Shown here: positions 1-9,657 of the stretch, one piece after another
Layout: the number at the start of each line of letters is the position of its first letter
Position numbering within the stretch: position 1 is the first letter of the stretch
Translations under genes and position numbers: made by a program
The notes under the pieces: model-generated
Seen by the model: the letters and a program-made list of their open reading frames with translations, nothing else
Databases searched by the model: none
What the model was told of the DNA's origin: nothing
NCBI GenBank assembly: GCA_028284225.1
Contig: JANQSD010000014.1
Location: 1-64,000 of the forward strand
Length of the DNA stretch: 64,000 nucleotides
Direction of reading: 5' to 3'
From: Arenicellales bacterium
GTDB lineage: Bacteria; Pseudomonadota; Gammaproteobacteria; Arenicellales; JAHEKD01

Positions 1-189
1 GGAGCGATGTTGTTATCGAGTCAGGCCTCGAATCTGACCATGGGGGCGGGAATACTGGCCGGCACCTTTGATCAGGGCTTAAGTATTGGTGAGGCGTTGA
101 CCCAGGCCAAGATACAACAAGCCGATCCAAGTATTACCGGTAACTGGAGCATGCTGGGGGATCCATCGGCTTTTCTAAGTCCACAGTAG
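1..189 (+). CDS. C-terminal end of a truncated gene, possibly C25 peptidase/CHAT-like
   Basis: The reading frame is open from base 1 and ends with TAG at 187-189, so this is the tail of a gene whose body lies outside the window. About 62 residues remain. They contain a helix-like GEALTQAK segment followed by the motif W-S-M-L-GDPS. The pattern GEAL..AK....W..LGDP is typical of the C-terminal part of caspase-like C25 (gingipain) and CHAT proteases. This is inference from a short motif, and no catalytic residue is visible. The first ATG at 7 is probably internal. Confidence 0.35.
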   Translation, partial: GAMLLSSQASNLTMGAGILAGTFDQGLSIGEALTQAKIQQADPSITGNWSMLGDPSAFLSPQ

Positions 190-228
190 TGTCAGTGATC
201 GAGTAACTTTTTCAGAAAGTAAGTCAAG

Positions 229-265
229 TAAGGCCTGACAGATAAGCATAACCTGTCAGGCCTTA
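229..265. terminator. Perfect 13-bp inverted repeat, probable terminator
   Basis: TAAGGCCTGACAG at 229-241 pairs perfectly with CTGTCAGGCCTTA at 253-265 across an 11-nt loop. It lies 40 nt past the stop of the truncated upstream gene. No T-run follows on either strand, so it is either an atypical terminator or a structured mRNA 3' end. Confidence 0.45.
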
Positions 266-346
266 TCAAGACTCACCGAAATGTCTCAATGCGTACACAT
301 CTTTTGTCGAAGCAAAGAGCATACTTATCAGGGGTCTCATCCGAAA

Positions 347-361
347 CGATAACGATTATCA
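347..361. promoter_or_regulatory. Fur-box-like palindrome
   Basis: CGATAACGATTATCA matches 12 of the 14 specified positions of the 7-1-7 Fur consensus TGATAATnATTATCA. It has no obvious protein gene to control, because both flanking genes end here. It could serve an unannotated small RNA or be a chance palindrome. Confidence 0.35.
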
Positions 362-515
362 CTGGCACGATAGTAGTATCAGACTGCAACGGACTAATTC
401 AAAATGTAAGTTAAATTCGGCCTGACAGGATGGGCAATGATAAAGGATTCAATCCTTGCAGCCTTGTACATAACTGTTTCACCGGGAAATGAGACGGGCA
501 TTGTTTAGGCTATCA

Positions 516-1241
516 CTAAAGCCTAAAGTCCGCCCCTAGATAAACTTTGCGGACTTCCGGGTGAGCCAGAACTTCGCCCGGGGTTCCGGCCGTTAATACT
601 TTGCCCTCAGAGATAATATAGGCACGATCACAAATACCCAAGGTTTCTCTGACGTTATGATCAGTGATCAAGACACCGATGCCGGAATCCCTTAAATGAG
701 CAATGATGTTTTGAATATCGCCGACTGAGATAGGATCAATGCCCGCAAAAGGCTCGTCGAGTAAAATAAAGCTCGGCTTGAGAGCAACCGCTCTGGCTAT
801 TTCAGCCCGGCGCCTTTCACCGCCAGACAGGCTGATTCCCAGGCTTTTGCGTTTATGGGTGATATTGAATTCTTCCAGCAGCTCATCAGTACGCTGGCGG
901 CGCTCAAGGGTGGTTAATTTAGGCTGAGCTTCCAGAACCGCGTATATGTTTTCTTCAACAGATAATTTGCGGAAAATTGAAGGTTCTTGCGGCAGGTAGC
1001 CGATACCCAGGCGTGCTCTCTCATGCATAGGTAGATCGCTTATATCGGCGCCGTTAAGCCTGATTTCACCGCCGTCTCTTCTAACCAGGCCGACAACCAT
1101 ATAAAAGCAAGTCGTCTTGCCGGCACCATTTGGGCCCAGCAGGCCGACAACTTCGCCGGTTTTGACATCAATATCAACTTTGTTAACAACCTGGAGCCCC
1201 TTATAACGTTTTACCAGGCCATGTGTGGTCAGTTCATGCAT
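516..1241 (-). CDS. lptB: LptB, ATPase of the LPS export transporter
   Basis: LptB is the cytoplasmic ABC ATPase that powers LptFG to extract lipopolysaccharide from the inner membrane. Visible motifs are Walker A GPNGAGKT, the ABC signature LSGGERRR, Walker [13 protein letters not shown], and the switch histidine in ITDH. The protein has 241 residues, the normal family length. I chose ATG at 1241 (MHELTTHGL) because it aligns with the E. coli N-terminus MATLTAKNL; an in-frame TTG at 1250 adds three residues. It is last in the minus-strand run yrbG-kdsD-lptC-lptA-lptB. The rpoN-hpf-ptsN genes that often follow lptB are not present here. Confidence 0.97.
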   Translation of the reverse strand: MHELTTHGLVKRYKGLQVVNKVDIDVKTGEVVGLLGPNGAGKTTCFYMVVGLVRRDGGEIRLNGADISDLPMHERARLGIGYLPQEPSIFRKLSVEENIYAVLEAQPKLTTLERRQRTDELLEEFNITHKRKSLGISLSGGERRRAEIARAVALKPSFILLDEPFAGIDPISVGDIQNIIAHLRDSGIGVLITDHNVRETLGICDRAYIISEGKVLTAGTPGEVLAHPEVRKVYLGADFRL

Positions 1242-1276
1242 AAAGTGCAATCAATCGTGATCTATTAAGGCTGTAT

Positions 1277-1858
1277 TTATTCTTCTTTGGTTTCTTTGGC
1301 TTTTTTGCGTTCTTCAGCGCTGATGGTTATTTTTGATCTGCCATTTTCTTTTTTAACCTCTGAACCCGCTTTAGCTTCTTGTTTCAATGTGGCCCCGCCG
1401 ACAATTTTCATTTTGTCATTAGTAATGTCGTAGGTGATTAAACTGCCCGTAGCCGTGCCTTCACCATTATCAATAAATGCATTTTCGGTGATGGTGACAA
1501 TATTTTTGACTTCATCCAACTCGAGTTTTTTGCCTTTGCCGATCATATCTTTGGGTTTTCCATCAGGGCGCTGCTGGAAGGTTGCCGGATTGCCGAACGC
1601 AGTTGCACGCTGTAATACATCGTCCTTGTACTCGACAATAAGCTTGTCAGCCCGGAGTTTCATAGTGCCCTGGTCCAGCTTGACATTGCCACGATAAATT
1701 CGAACACCTGTGGAAAAATCAAACTCCACATCATCGGCACTGATTACCGCCGGTTGCTCCCTGTCTGTACTTAAGGCGTTAGCATTGATCGTAGTGAAAC
1801 TCACTAGCGTGAACAAGATTAATGCTCTGGTAAAAGTTCTCGTCATTTTCAAACCCAT
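1277..1858 (-). CDS. lptA: LptA, periplasmic LPS-transport bridge protein
   Basis: LptA forms the periplasmic beta-jellyroll bridge that carries LPS from LptC to LptD. The 193-residue protein opens with a Sec signal peptide (hydrophobic ALILFTLVSF, likely cleavage after NANA). An OstA-like domain follows, with the features I-S-A-D-D-V-E-F, Y-R-G-N-V and L-R-A-D-K-L. The C-terminus is unusually rich in Lys and Glu (KKAKETKEE). ATG at 1858 is used; a second ATG at 1846 is equally possible and leaves the signal peptide intact. It lies between lptC and lptB with short gaps, so the genes are probably cotranscribed. Confidence 0.93.
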   Translation of the reverse strand: MGLKMTRTFTRALILFTLVSFTTINANALSTDREQPAVISADDVEFDFSTGVRIYRGNVKLDQGTMKLRADKLIVEYKDDVLQRATAFGNPATFQQRPDGKPKDMIGKGKKLELDEVKNIVTITENAFIDNGEGTATGSLITYDITNDKMKIVGGATLKQEAKAGSEVKKENGRSKITISAEERKKAKETKEE

Positions 1859-1872
1859 ATTTCTAAAGTTGG

Positions 1873-2319
1873 CTATCCATCATTATCTTTGAGTTTAATT
1901 TTCAATTTCTCCGTCGTCATGACTCCTCCGGCATCATTTGTCGCATGGCCCTCAATAACCCTGACATTGCCGGTTAATAGCACTTCATCACCGCCTGGGG
2001 CAACCCAGCCCGAATCTGAATAACTATGTCTTGGTGCTAAACCATCTTTGTACTGTATTATGTGCGGCTTGTCCAGTAAGGCGGTGTCATCATCTGGGAA
2101 ATGTACCATGCGCTCAGCTTCCAGAACATAACGATTTTGCCCAGTCTCATCCACTCCTGTAGCGGTAAAATTTTCAACATAATAGTCAGGATCATGCCTG
2201 GAATCTCCTGGAATGGGCTGTGATTTAGGGTCCTCCAATAAGCCAAGCTGCAACCAAATGCTTAAACCTACCATGATAATGAAGGTAATAATAATGGCTG
2301 CTTTTTCGAAAATCTGCAT
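1873..2319 (-). CDS. lptC: LptC, inner-membrane LPS-transport protein
   Basis: LptC is a bitopic protein that hands LPS from LptBFG to LptA. About 148 residues: one N-terminal membrane anchor (roughly residues 6-26), then a periplasmic LptC beta-jellyroll with L-L-T-G-N-V-R-V near the C-terminus. The ATG at 2319 overlaps the kdsD stop by one base (TGATG), which favours it over the TTG one codon upstream and suggests translational coupling. Identification rests on topology, the OstA-like tail and position next to lptA; sequence conservation in this family is low. Confidence 0.9.
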   Translation of the reverse strand: MQIFEKAAIIITFIIMVGLSIWLQLGLLEDPKSQPIPGDSRHDPDYYVENFTATGVDETGQNRYVLEAERMVHFPDDDTALLDKPHIIQYKDGLAPRHSYSDSGWVAPGGDEVLLTGNVRVIEGHATNDAGGVMTTEKLKIKLKDNDG

Positions 2320-3290
2320 CAAAAAACCCCTGCTCGAATTAAATCAAGCGTGTTTAATGCTCCAATTGGTTTATGTTCACTATCGACCACAAATACACCG
2401 TTGATGTTGTTATTCTGCATTAATGTAACCACTTCTGCCGCCAGCAGGTTGGGTTCAACGGTTATTGGATCTTTTGTCATCACTTCAACAATACTACTGT
2501 GGTAAATATCAACTTTATCGTTAAGGCTGCGGCGCAGGTCACCATCGGTGAAAATTCCGGTTAATTGTCCGCTATTGTTAATGATTGCCGTCATGCCCAG
2601 TCCCTTGCCGGACATTTCAACCAGTGCATCCTGCAGGCTGGTATTTTCCCCTACCATTGGGATTGTACTTCCTTTGTGCATAATATCGTTGACATATAAC
2701 AAGAGTCTGCGCCCCAGTGCACCACCAGGATGCGAGCGGGCAAAGTCTTCACTGGTGAATCCGCGCAGTTCGAGTAGGGCAACTGTTAACGCATCACCCA
2801 TTGCCAGAGTGGCTGTGGTACTTGATGTGGGTGCCAGATTTAAAGGGCAAGCTTCTTTTTCGACGCTTACGTCTATGCTGACATCGCTTTGTTGTGCCAG
2901 AGAGGAGTTTATCTTGCCGGTCAGGGCAATAGTTTTTACTCCCATACGCTTGAGAATAGGCAAAATCACTAATATTTCGGGGGTTTCACCTGAATTAGAG
3001 AGCGCCAGGGTAATGTCTTTCGGTGTGATCATGCCTAAATCACCATGACTGGCTTCACCGGGATGCACAAAAAACGCCGGAGTCCCTGTGCTGGCCAGAC
3101 TGGCTGCTATCTTGCCGCCGATATGTCCTGATTTACCTACGCCCAGGACTACAACACGGCCCTGGCATTGCTGAATCAATTCGGTGGCCTGATCAAAAGA
3201 CGCGGTGACATGATCAAGTTGATGCAGGATAGCCTGCGATTCAAGCTCGAGGACATCTTTGGCAATAGATTGAGCGGTTTTCTCTCCCAT
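2319..3290 (-). CDS. kdsD: D-arabinose-5-phosphate isomerase KdsD
   Basis: KdsD converts ribulose-5-phosphate to arabinose-5-phosphate, the first step toward KDO for the LPS core. The 323-residue protein has an N-terminal SIS domain (VLGVGKSGHIGGK, LSNSGETPE, HPGEASHGD) and two C-terminal CBS domains (first near DIMHKG, second near VMTKDP). This is the usual layout and length of the KpsF/GutQ family. The start at 3290 follows a short spacer after yrbG. The KDO-8-phosphate phosphatase gene kdsC, normally between kdsD and lptC, is absent; the next gene overlaps the kdsD stop directly. Confidence 0.95.
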   Translation of the reverse strand: MGEKTAQSIAKDVLELESQAILHQLDHVTASFDQATELIQQCQGRVVVLGVGKSGHIGGKIAASLASTGTPAFFVHPGEASHGDLGMITPKDITLALSNSGETPEILVILPILKRMGVKTIALTGKINSSLAQQSDVSIDVSVEKEACPLNLAPTSSTTATLAMGDALTVALLELRGFTSEDFARSHPGGALGRRLLLYVNDIMHKGSTIPMVGENTSLQDALVEMSGKGLGMTAIINNSGQLTGIFTDGDLRRSLNDKVDIYHSSIVEVMTKDPITVEPNLLAAEVVTLMQNNNINGVFVVDSEHKPIGALNTLDLIRAGVF

Positions 3291-3348
3291 ACAAAGCCTA
3301 TTTTATCGCTGAAAACATAATTCTAACTGAATAATTTAGCCTCATAAA

Positions 3349-4305
3349 TTAACGGCTGGCCTGAACAATTAAATAACCAAGATAAGTTAAATAGCATGCT
3401 AACAAAAATCCGCCACCTATCCTGGATAAGATTTTATTATCTCGCCAGGGGGTAATCAGAATGACCATTAATACAGTAACGGCGATCATCACCGGAAAAT
3501 CTCTGGCCATGACATCTGTATTTATCGCTGTGGGTGCAATGACACCGGCTGTTCCTACAACTGCCAGTAAATTGAATATGTTTGAACCGACCACATTGCC
3601 CATGGCTAAATCCGGTTTGCCTTTTACAGCACTAGCTATGGAAGTGGCGACTTCGGGCAGACTGGTGCCAATCGCAATAATGGTTAAACCAATAATCAAA
3701 TCACTTACACCCAGCATTTTAGCGATGTCTACTGCGCCCCAAACTAAAACTTTGGAACTGATAACCAGCATTATCAAGCCGACCAGTAACCACAAAACAG
3801 AAGCTAGCGAAGACGGGGTGTCAAAGTCGATTACGGATTCATCTACAACAGGTGCTTGTTTGCGCTCATTGATGATCGTATAGAAAATAAATAGCATCAG
3901 TAGAACAATCAATACAATCGCTTCAGTGCGGCTAAGGTAATCATTCAAAAATATAAACAGGCTAATGATCATCACTAAAAACATGATTGGAAATTGTTGG
4001 TGCACAATATCCCTGTGTACTGTCATAGGTACGACCAGAGCAGTAAGCCCCAGGACTAATGCAACATTGGCAATGTTTGAACCAATGGCGTTACCGATGG
4101 CTAGATTGGGATTGTTTTGTAATGCAGCGGCTCCAGAGACAAAAATTTCTGGCGCAGAGGTGCCGAATGCAACAATGGTTAAACCGATCATTAGAGGTGA
4201 AACGCCAAGGTTATAAGCAAGACCGGATGCCCCCAAAACAAAACGGTCAGCCGAGAAAACCAGCAACACCAATCCACAAATTACCGCTGCTGTAGCAAGT
4301 AACAT
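3349..4305 (-). CDS. yrbG: YrbG-type calcium/sodium antiporter
   Basis: This is a member of the CaCA cation/Ca2+ exchanger superfamily, an inner-membrane protein of 318 residues with about ten membrane segments. Both signature alpha repeats are visible: the first with AFGTSAPE and GNAIGSNIANV, the second with AIGTSLPE and GNVVGSNIFNL. Their inverted-repeat relationship is diagnostic. A cytoplasmic loop separates the halves near residues 145-165. It is first in the minus-strand lpt run, as in enteric bacteria. The physiological ion is not certain from sequence. Confidence 0.92.
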   Translation of the reverse strand: MLLATAAVICGLVLLVFSADRFVLGASGLAYNLGVSPLMIGLTIVAFGTSAPEIFVSGAAALQNNPNLAIGNAIGSNIANVALVLGLTALVVPMTVHRDIVHQQFPIMFLVMIISLFIFLNDYLSRTEAIVLIVLLMLFIFYTIINERKQAPVVDESVIDFDTPSSLASVLWLLVGLIMLVISSKVLVWGAVDIAKMLGVSDLIIGLTIIAIGTSLPEVATSIASAVKGKPDLAMGNVVGSNIFNLLAVVGTAGVIAPTAINTDVMARDFPVMIAVTVLMVILITPWRDNKILSRIGGGFLLACYLTYLGYLIVQASR

Positions 4306-4314
4306 TTATTACCC

Positions 4315-4498
4315 TTAAACCCGAAATATGCAATAGTAATCTATTGCGATGAAAAACTGCTTCAATCTAGAGTGTTTGCTCATGAATTTGTTCTCACCAT
4401 AGGGTGGTTATGGCATCATCCAAATTCCTTGCGAGAGCACTTGATATTATTGCACTTTTTCCTCTCATAACGATTCCTGTTGCTTTTGTCGGGTTGAA
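4315..4498. mobile_element. MITE-like element, copy 1
   Basis: This 184-bp non-coding element lies in the divergent gap between yrbG and mlaF. It starts TTAAACCCGAAATATGCAAT and ends CGGGTTGAA, giving imperfect terminal inverted repeats. By eye it aligns along its full length, at very roughly two-thirds identity, with 28660-28840. Shared blocks include GAATTTGT.CTCAC.ATAG, CTTGATAT and TTTTTCCTCT. No transposase is encoded. The remaining 177 bp up to mlaF presumably hold the mlaF promoter, but I see no strong consensus there. Confidence 0.7.
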
Positions 4499-4675
4499 AC
4501 TTAACCGGGGATTATAAGTGATCAGCTAAATTGAAATAGATTTATTTGTCTGTTTGCCATGGTGGTTGGTCTATTCACGCAGGATTAAGCAGGGAGCCTG
4601 TTAGAATGCCTGCAATTTAACTGGTGGTCTTATGTCGTTTTCTATAGAATTCACGGCTTGCTAACGAGATGATAA

Positions 4676-5497
4676 ATGCACGATACAGAGCAAAAACAAG
4701 CGCAATTAATTGAGGTCAACAATCTGACTTTTGGCTATGGGCAGCGTTTGATTTTTGAAAACATCAGCTTGCAAATCCCCAAAGGCAAGGTGACCGTGAT
4801 TATGGGTCCCAGTGGTTGCGGTAAATCGACTATGCTTAAGTTTTTTGGCGGTAGTTTGACGCCGCATTCAGGAGAAGTGATTTTTGATGGGATAAATATC
4901 CCCGATTTAAAGCGTGAGAAATTGTTCGAATTACGCAAGCGCATGGGGATGATGTTTCAAAGTAATGCGCTTCTTACCGATATTAATGTTTTCGAAAATG
5001 TTGCCTTTCCTTTGCGCGAACATACCGATTTGCCCGATTCCTTGATTCACCATCTGGTTTTGTTAAAACTGGAAATGGTGGGCCTGCGCGGGGCAAGAGA
5101 TTTAATGCCGGCTGAGTTATCGGGCGGTATGGCCAGACGGGTGGCATTGGCAAGAGCCATTGCTCTTGATCCGGACCTGGTCATGTATGACGAACCATTT
5201 ACCGGCCTTGACCCCATCTCCATGGGTGTGGCGGTGAAGTTGATTAAGGAGCTCAATGAGGCGCTGGGTACAACTTCTGTGGTCGTAACGCATGATGTGC
5301 CTGAAGGTGCGGGTATAGCCGATTACATTTATTTATTAGGCGGGGGTACAGTGGTTGGCCACGGAGCCCCGGCAGACATGATGCACAGTAGTAATGAACA
5401 GGTAAACCAGTTTATGAACGGCCTTCCGGATGGACCGGTTGCGTTCCATTATCCAGCTGAAGCCATCGGCGACGATTTATTGGATATACGGCAATGA
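4676..5497 (+). CDS. mlaF: MlaF, ATPase of the phospholipid-transport complex
   Basis: MlaF energises the MlaFEDB complex, which moves phospholipid between the inner membrane and periplasmic MlaC to maintain outer-membrane lipid asymmetry. The 273-residue protein shows Walker [10 protein letters not shown], signature LSGGMARR, Walker [14 protein letters not shown] and the H-loop VVTHD. It begins the operon mlaFEDCB-ibaG, and its stop overlaps the mlaE start by 4 bp. ATG at 4676 gives the family length. Confidence 0.96.
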   Translation: MHDTEQKQAQLIEVNNLTFGYGQRLIFENISLQIPKGKVTVIMGPSGCGKSTMLKFFGGSLTPHSGEVIFDGINIPDLKREKLFELRKRMGMMFQSNALLTDINVFENVAFPLREHTDLPDSLIHHLVLLKLEMVGLRGARDLMPAELSGGMARRVALARAIALDPDLVMYDEPFTGLDPISMGVAVKLIKELNEALGTTSVVVTHDVPEGAGIADYIYLLGGGTVVGHGAPADMMHSSNEQVNQFMNGLPDGPVAFHYPAEAIGDDLLDIRQ

Positions 5498-6273
5498 ATT
5501 GGATTGCTGATGTTGGTGCCAAAGCACTGTCCATAGTGAGTAACCTGGGGCTGGCAGGGCGGTTTTTTGCAATTCTTGCCGGCGCATCCCTACGGGCATT
5601 AGGCCGTTTTTCTTTAGTCATCAAGCAACTATATGCGGTTGGTGTGTTAACACTTTTAATTATTCTGGTTTCAGGGCTATTTGTCGGAATGGTCCTGGGC
5701 CTGCAAGGTTATTATACGCTGGTAAGTTTTGGTGCCGAATCATCACTGGGCCTGGTGGTTGCATTATCCTTGACACGTGAGTTAGGTCCGGTTTTATCTG
5801 CATTATTATTTGCAGGTCGTGCCGGTTCTGCATTGACTGCAGAAATTGGTTTGATGAAAGCCACGCAACAGCTGGATGCAATGGAAATGATGGCGACTGA
5901 CCCGGTGCCCATGGTCATTGCTCCGCGATTTTTAGCAGGATTGATCGCGTTGCCGTTACTTTCGGCGATTTTCACCGCAGTTGGCGTCATAGGTGGTTAT
6001 TTAATCGGTGTTCAGCAACTGGGTCTGGACAGTGGTGTGTACTGGTCAGCTATGCAGGAAGGTGTTGATTTTTATGCTGATATTATTAATGGTGTGATTA
6101 AAAGCATGGTTTTTGGGCTGATAGTCACTTTTATCGCTGTATATCAGGGTTATTTTGCTATTCCGACCTCAGAAGGTGTGAGCCGGGCCACAACCAGAAC
6201 GGTTGTTAATGCTTCACTCAGTGTTCTTGGGTTAGATTATGTGCTGACAGCGTTGATGTTTGGAGAAGTTTAA
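5494..6273 (+). CDS. mlaE: MlaE, permease of the phospholipid-transport complex
   Basis: MlaE is the membrane permease of the Mla transporter: 259 residues, with an N-terminal amphipathic helix and five to six membrane spans. Conserved features are the [14 protein letters not shown] region, [21 protein letters not shown] and [14 protein letters not shown]. The start overlaps mlaF by 4 bp, and mlaD begins directly after its stop, so the subunits are translationally coupled. Confidence 0.96.
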   Translation: MNWIADVGAKALSIVSNLGLAGRFFAILAGASLRALGRFSLVIKQLYAVGVLTLLIILVSGLFVGMVLGLQGYYTLVSFGAESSLGLVVALSLTRELGPVLSALLFAGRAGSALTAEIGLMKATQQLDAMEMMATDPVPMVIAPRFLAGLIALPLLSAIFTAVGVIGGYLIGVQQLGLDSGVYWSAMQEGVDFYADIINGVIKSMVFGLIVTFIAVYQGYFAIPTSEGVSRATTRTVVNASLSVLGLDYVLTALMFGEV

Positions 6274-6777
6274 ATGCAACAAAAACGTGGAATTGATTTT
6301 ATTGTAGGCCTTTTTGTCCTGGGTGGACTGGCTGCACTGGTGTTTTTGGCACTGCGAGTGGGCAATTTAAGCTCAGCCAGTGTAAATAATGCTTATCATC
6401 TATATGCCGAATTCGACAATATTGGTGGTCTTAAGCTAAAAGCGCCGGTTACCATGGCTGGGGTTAATATTGGCCGAGTAACAGATGTTAAAATCGATAA
6501 AGAGTTCTACACTGCAGTAGTTGAACTGAGTATTGACGCAAATTATGACAATTTGCCTGAGGATACCAGTGCTGCGATATTGACCTCGGGTTTGCTTGGT
6601 GCACAGTATGTTGGGCTTGAACCCGGTGCGGAAGAGACTTATCTAAAACAAGGCGACAAAATTGAAATCACTCAATCTTCATTAGTTTTGGAAAATTTGA
6701 TTAGTACCTTTGTGACATCCGGTGCTGGCGGGGGATCCGCAGCACAGTCAAATTCCAACGCCGATGAATTCGAGTAA
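6274..6777 (+). CDS. mlaD: MlaD, MCE-domain lipid-binding subunit
   Basis: MlaD forms the hexameric MCE ring in the periplasm through which lipid passes between MlaE and MlaC. The 167-residue protein has one N-terminal anchor (about residues 8-27, DFIVGLFVLGGLAALVFLAL). A single MCE domain follows, with YAEFDNIGGLK, APVTMAGVNIGRV and LTSGLLGAQYVGLEPG. A low-complexity Gly/Ala/Ser tail ends the protein. It starts immediately after the mlaE stop and is followed 12 bp later by mlaC. Confidence 0.95.
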   Translation: MQQKRGIDFIVGLFVLGGLAALVFLALRVGNLSSASVNNAYHLYAEFDNIGGLKLKAPVTMAGVNIGRVTDVKIDKEFYTAVVELSIDANYDNLPEDTSAAILTSGLLGAQYVGLEPGAEETYLKQGDKIEITQSSLVLENLISTFVTSGAGGGSAAQSNSNADEFE

Positions 6778-6789
6778 GGAGCTAAACGC

Positions 6790-7380
6790 ATGAAAAACCT
6801 ATTTCTAGCTTTTAATTTGTTACTGGTGGCAGTATTTGCGAATGCACAGACCACACCTGATAATGTTATTTCAACAACAGTTGATAAGGTTCTCACGCAA
6901 CTGGAACAAAACCGCGCCGATTATAAAGCTAACCCCGACAAACTTTACGCTATGGTGGAGCAGCATGTTTTACCGGTTGTTGATGTTGAACGGGTGTCGA
7001 AACTTGTGGTCGGCAAGTATTGGCGTCGTAGTTCGGCCGAGCAACAAACTATGTTTATTGAAGAGTTCAAGTCGTTTTTGATGAAGAGTTACGCACAAGG
7101 CTTGTTTCAATACTCCGGCCAACAAATCAATTACCAACCGGCGCGTTATAATGATGATAAAAACAAGGCCATTGTTGATGCAACATTGCAAACTTCAGAT
7201 CGCAATATCCCGGTGAGTTTTAAATTAGCCCAGGGCAATGATAAGAATTGGCGAATTTACAATGTTGTCGCAGACGGGATTAATCTGGTGACTAATTTTC
7301 GCACCAGCTACACGTCCATTATTCAACGTCAGGGAATGGATGGATTGATCAACAGTCTGGCTGAGAAAAATCGTTCCTGA
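6790..7380 (+). CDS. mlaC: MlaC, periplasmic phospholipid carrier
   Basis: MlaC is the soluble shuttle between the outer-membrane MlaA complex and inner-membrane MlaFEDB. The 196-residue protein begins with a signal peptide (FLAFNLLLVAVFANA, likely cut after ANA). An MlaC/Ttg2D domain follows, with V-D-V-E-R-V-S-K-L-V-V-G-K-Y-W and the D-G-I-N-L-V-T-N-F-R pattern near the end. GGAG at 6778-6781 lies 8 nt before the ATG. Its stop overlaps the mlaB start by one base. Confidence 0.95.
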   Translation: MKNLFLAFNLLLVAVFANAQTTPDNVISTTVDKVLTQLEQNRADYKANPDKLYAMVEQHVLPVVDVERVSKLVVGKYWRRSSAEQQTMFIEEFKSFLMKSYAQGLFQYSGQQINYQPARYNDDKNKAIVDATLQTSDRNIPVSFKLAQGNDKNWRIYNVVADGINLVTNFRTSYTSIIQRQGMDGLINSLAEKNRS

Positions 7381-7667
7381 TGACTGTTGAACAAACTAAT
7401 GGCAGCTGTAAAATTTCCGGTGATTTAACCTTTGAAAGAGCCGCTGAGGTGTTCAGCGCTATTAATTTTTCAAAACTCAGTCAGGACCGGTTGGTCATTG
7501 ATTTTTCGGCAGTTGATCAATCAGATAGTGCCGCATTGGCGGTGATGCTGGAATGGACAAAACAGGCCAACAAGAATCAAAAGCAGATTAGTTTTAATCA
7601 TGTTCCACAGCAGTTAATGAGATTGATTAAAATGGCAGATTTACAGGATATTTTAAAACTTGATTAA
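7380..7667 (+). CDS. mlaB: MlaB, STAS-domain subunit
   Basis: MlaB is a small cytoplasmic STAS-domain protein that binds MlaF and stabilises the transporter. At 95 residues it is essentially one STAS fold. The LVIDFSAVDQSDSAALAVMLEW segment contains the D-S-A-A loop that corresponds to the anti-sigma-antagonist phosphorylation site. The start codon overlaps the mlaC stop (TGATG). Confidence 0.9.
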   Translation: MTVEQTNGSCKISGDLTFERAAEVFSAINFSKLSQDRLVIDFSAVDQSDSAALAVMLEWTKQANKNQKQISFNHVPQQLMRLIKMADLQDILKLD

Positions 7668-7669
7668 CA

Positions 7670-7906
7670 ATGGTAACGCCTGAACAGATAAAAGAATGGA
7701 TTCTGGCCGGTATCGAAGATGCCGTCATAGAAATCGAAGGTGACGGTCAGCATTTTTTTGCAACGATTGTTACCGATCAGTTTGAAGGCAAGACCAGAAT
7801 ACAACGTCATCAAATGGTATATAAAGCTCTTGGGGACAAGATGAATGCAGAAATACATGCTTTATCGATGAAAACCCTGACGGTCGAGCAACATCAAAAC
7901 GCCTAA
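7670..7906 (+). CDS. ibaG: IbaG, BolA-family protein
   Basis: BolA-family protein of 78 residues. Family members partner with monothiol glutaredoxins in iron-sulfur cluster handling. The BolA pattern F-A-T-I-V-T-D-Q-F-E-G-K-T-R-I-Q-R-H-Q-M-V-Y-K-A-L is visible, with the conserved histidine in the RHQ segment. It sits 2 bp after mlaB and before murA, the standard position of ibaG (yrbA). A CGFS glutaredoxin gene lies immediately downstream, so the two protein partners are adjacent. Confidence 0.93.
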   Translation: MVTPEQIKEWILAGIEDAVIEIEGDGQHFFATIVTDQFEGKTRIQRHQMVYKALGDKMNAEIHALSMKTLTVEQHQNA

Positions 7907-7992
7907 ACTAAGTTATAATCAACACAAAGATGATCGACGTTAGCGGTCATAATCTACTCTATCAACCTACAACCTATTGTCGAGATATCTAA

Positions 7993-8319
7993 ATGGATAT
8001 ACATGAGCAAATTGAACAAGTGGTTCGTGAAAACGAGCTGGTTTTATTTATGAAAGGCACACCGGATTTCCCTCAATGCGGGTTCTCGGGTAGAGCGGTG
8101 CAAATTCTTCAAACATTGGGCTCGAAATTTGTTGGCGTCAATGTGTTGGAAAGTGACGCTGTACGTGAGGGCATTAAAAGTTATTCCAACTGGCCCACTA
8201 TTCCACAGCTATATGTTAAAGGTGAATTCGTCGGCGGCAGCGATATCATGATGGAAATGTTTGAGAGTGGTGAGCTAGAAGAATTGCTCAATGAACCCGC
8301 CGAAACTGATGCTGCCTGA
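7993..8319 (+). CDS. grxD: Monothiol glutaredoxin GrxD (CGFS type)
   Basis: This 108-residue monothiol glutaredoxin carries the active-site motif PQCGFSGRA, the family KGTPDFPQ lead-in, and the glutathione-binding features WPTIPQLYV and GGSDI. CGFS glutaredoxins bind a [2Fe-2S] cluster with glutathione and form complexes with BolA proteins. ibaG lies just upstream. The Asp/Glu-rich tail (PAETDAA) is typical. TATAAT at 7914-7919 in the 86-bp gap could be a -10 element, though no good -35 accompanies it. grxD is not normally inside the ibaG-murA interval of enteric bacteria. Confidence 0.95.
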   Translation: MDIHEQIEQVVRENELVLFMKGTPDFPQCGFSGRAVQILQTLGSKFVGVNVLESDAVREGIKSYSNWPTIPQLYVKGEFVGGSDIMMEMFESGELEELLNEPAETDAA

Positions 8320-8322
8320 TAA

Positions 8323-9642
<1,320 letters not shown>

Positions 9643-9657
9643 CTGGGAGTTAGCAAA

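Larger units (their letters stand above)
190..515. other. 326-bp convergent intergenic region
   Basis: This gap lies between the cut gene on the left and the 3' end of lptB, so both neighbours converge on it. It holds a perfect 13-bp stem-loop (229-265), a Fur-box-like palindrome (347-361) and a weak 7-bp hairpin (504-510 with 521-527) overlapping the lptB stop. A TTGTCG...TATCAG pair with a 16-nt spacer (304-331) could be a promoter pointing right. No protein-coding frame is convincing. A small RNA is possible but not shown. Confidence 0.5.

Noticed and set aside
516..1250. lptB starting at TTG 1250
   Set aside because: ATG 1241 aligns residue for residue with the enteric LptB N-terminus; the TTG adds three unconserved residues.
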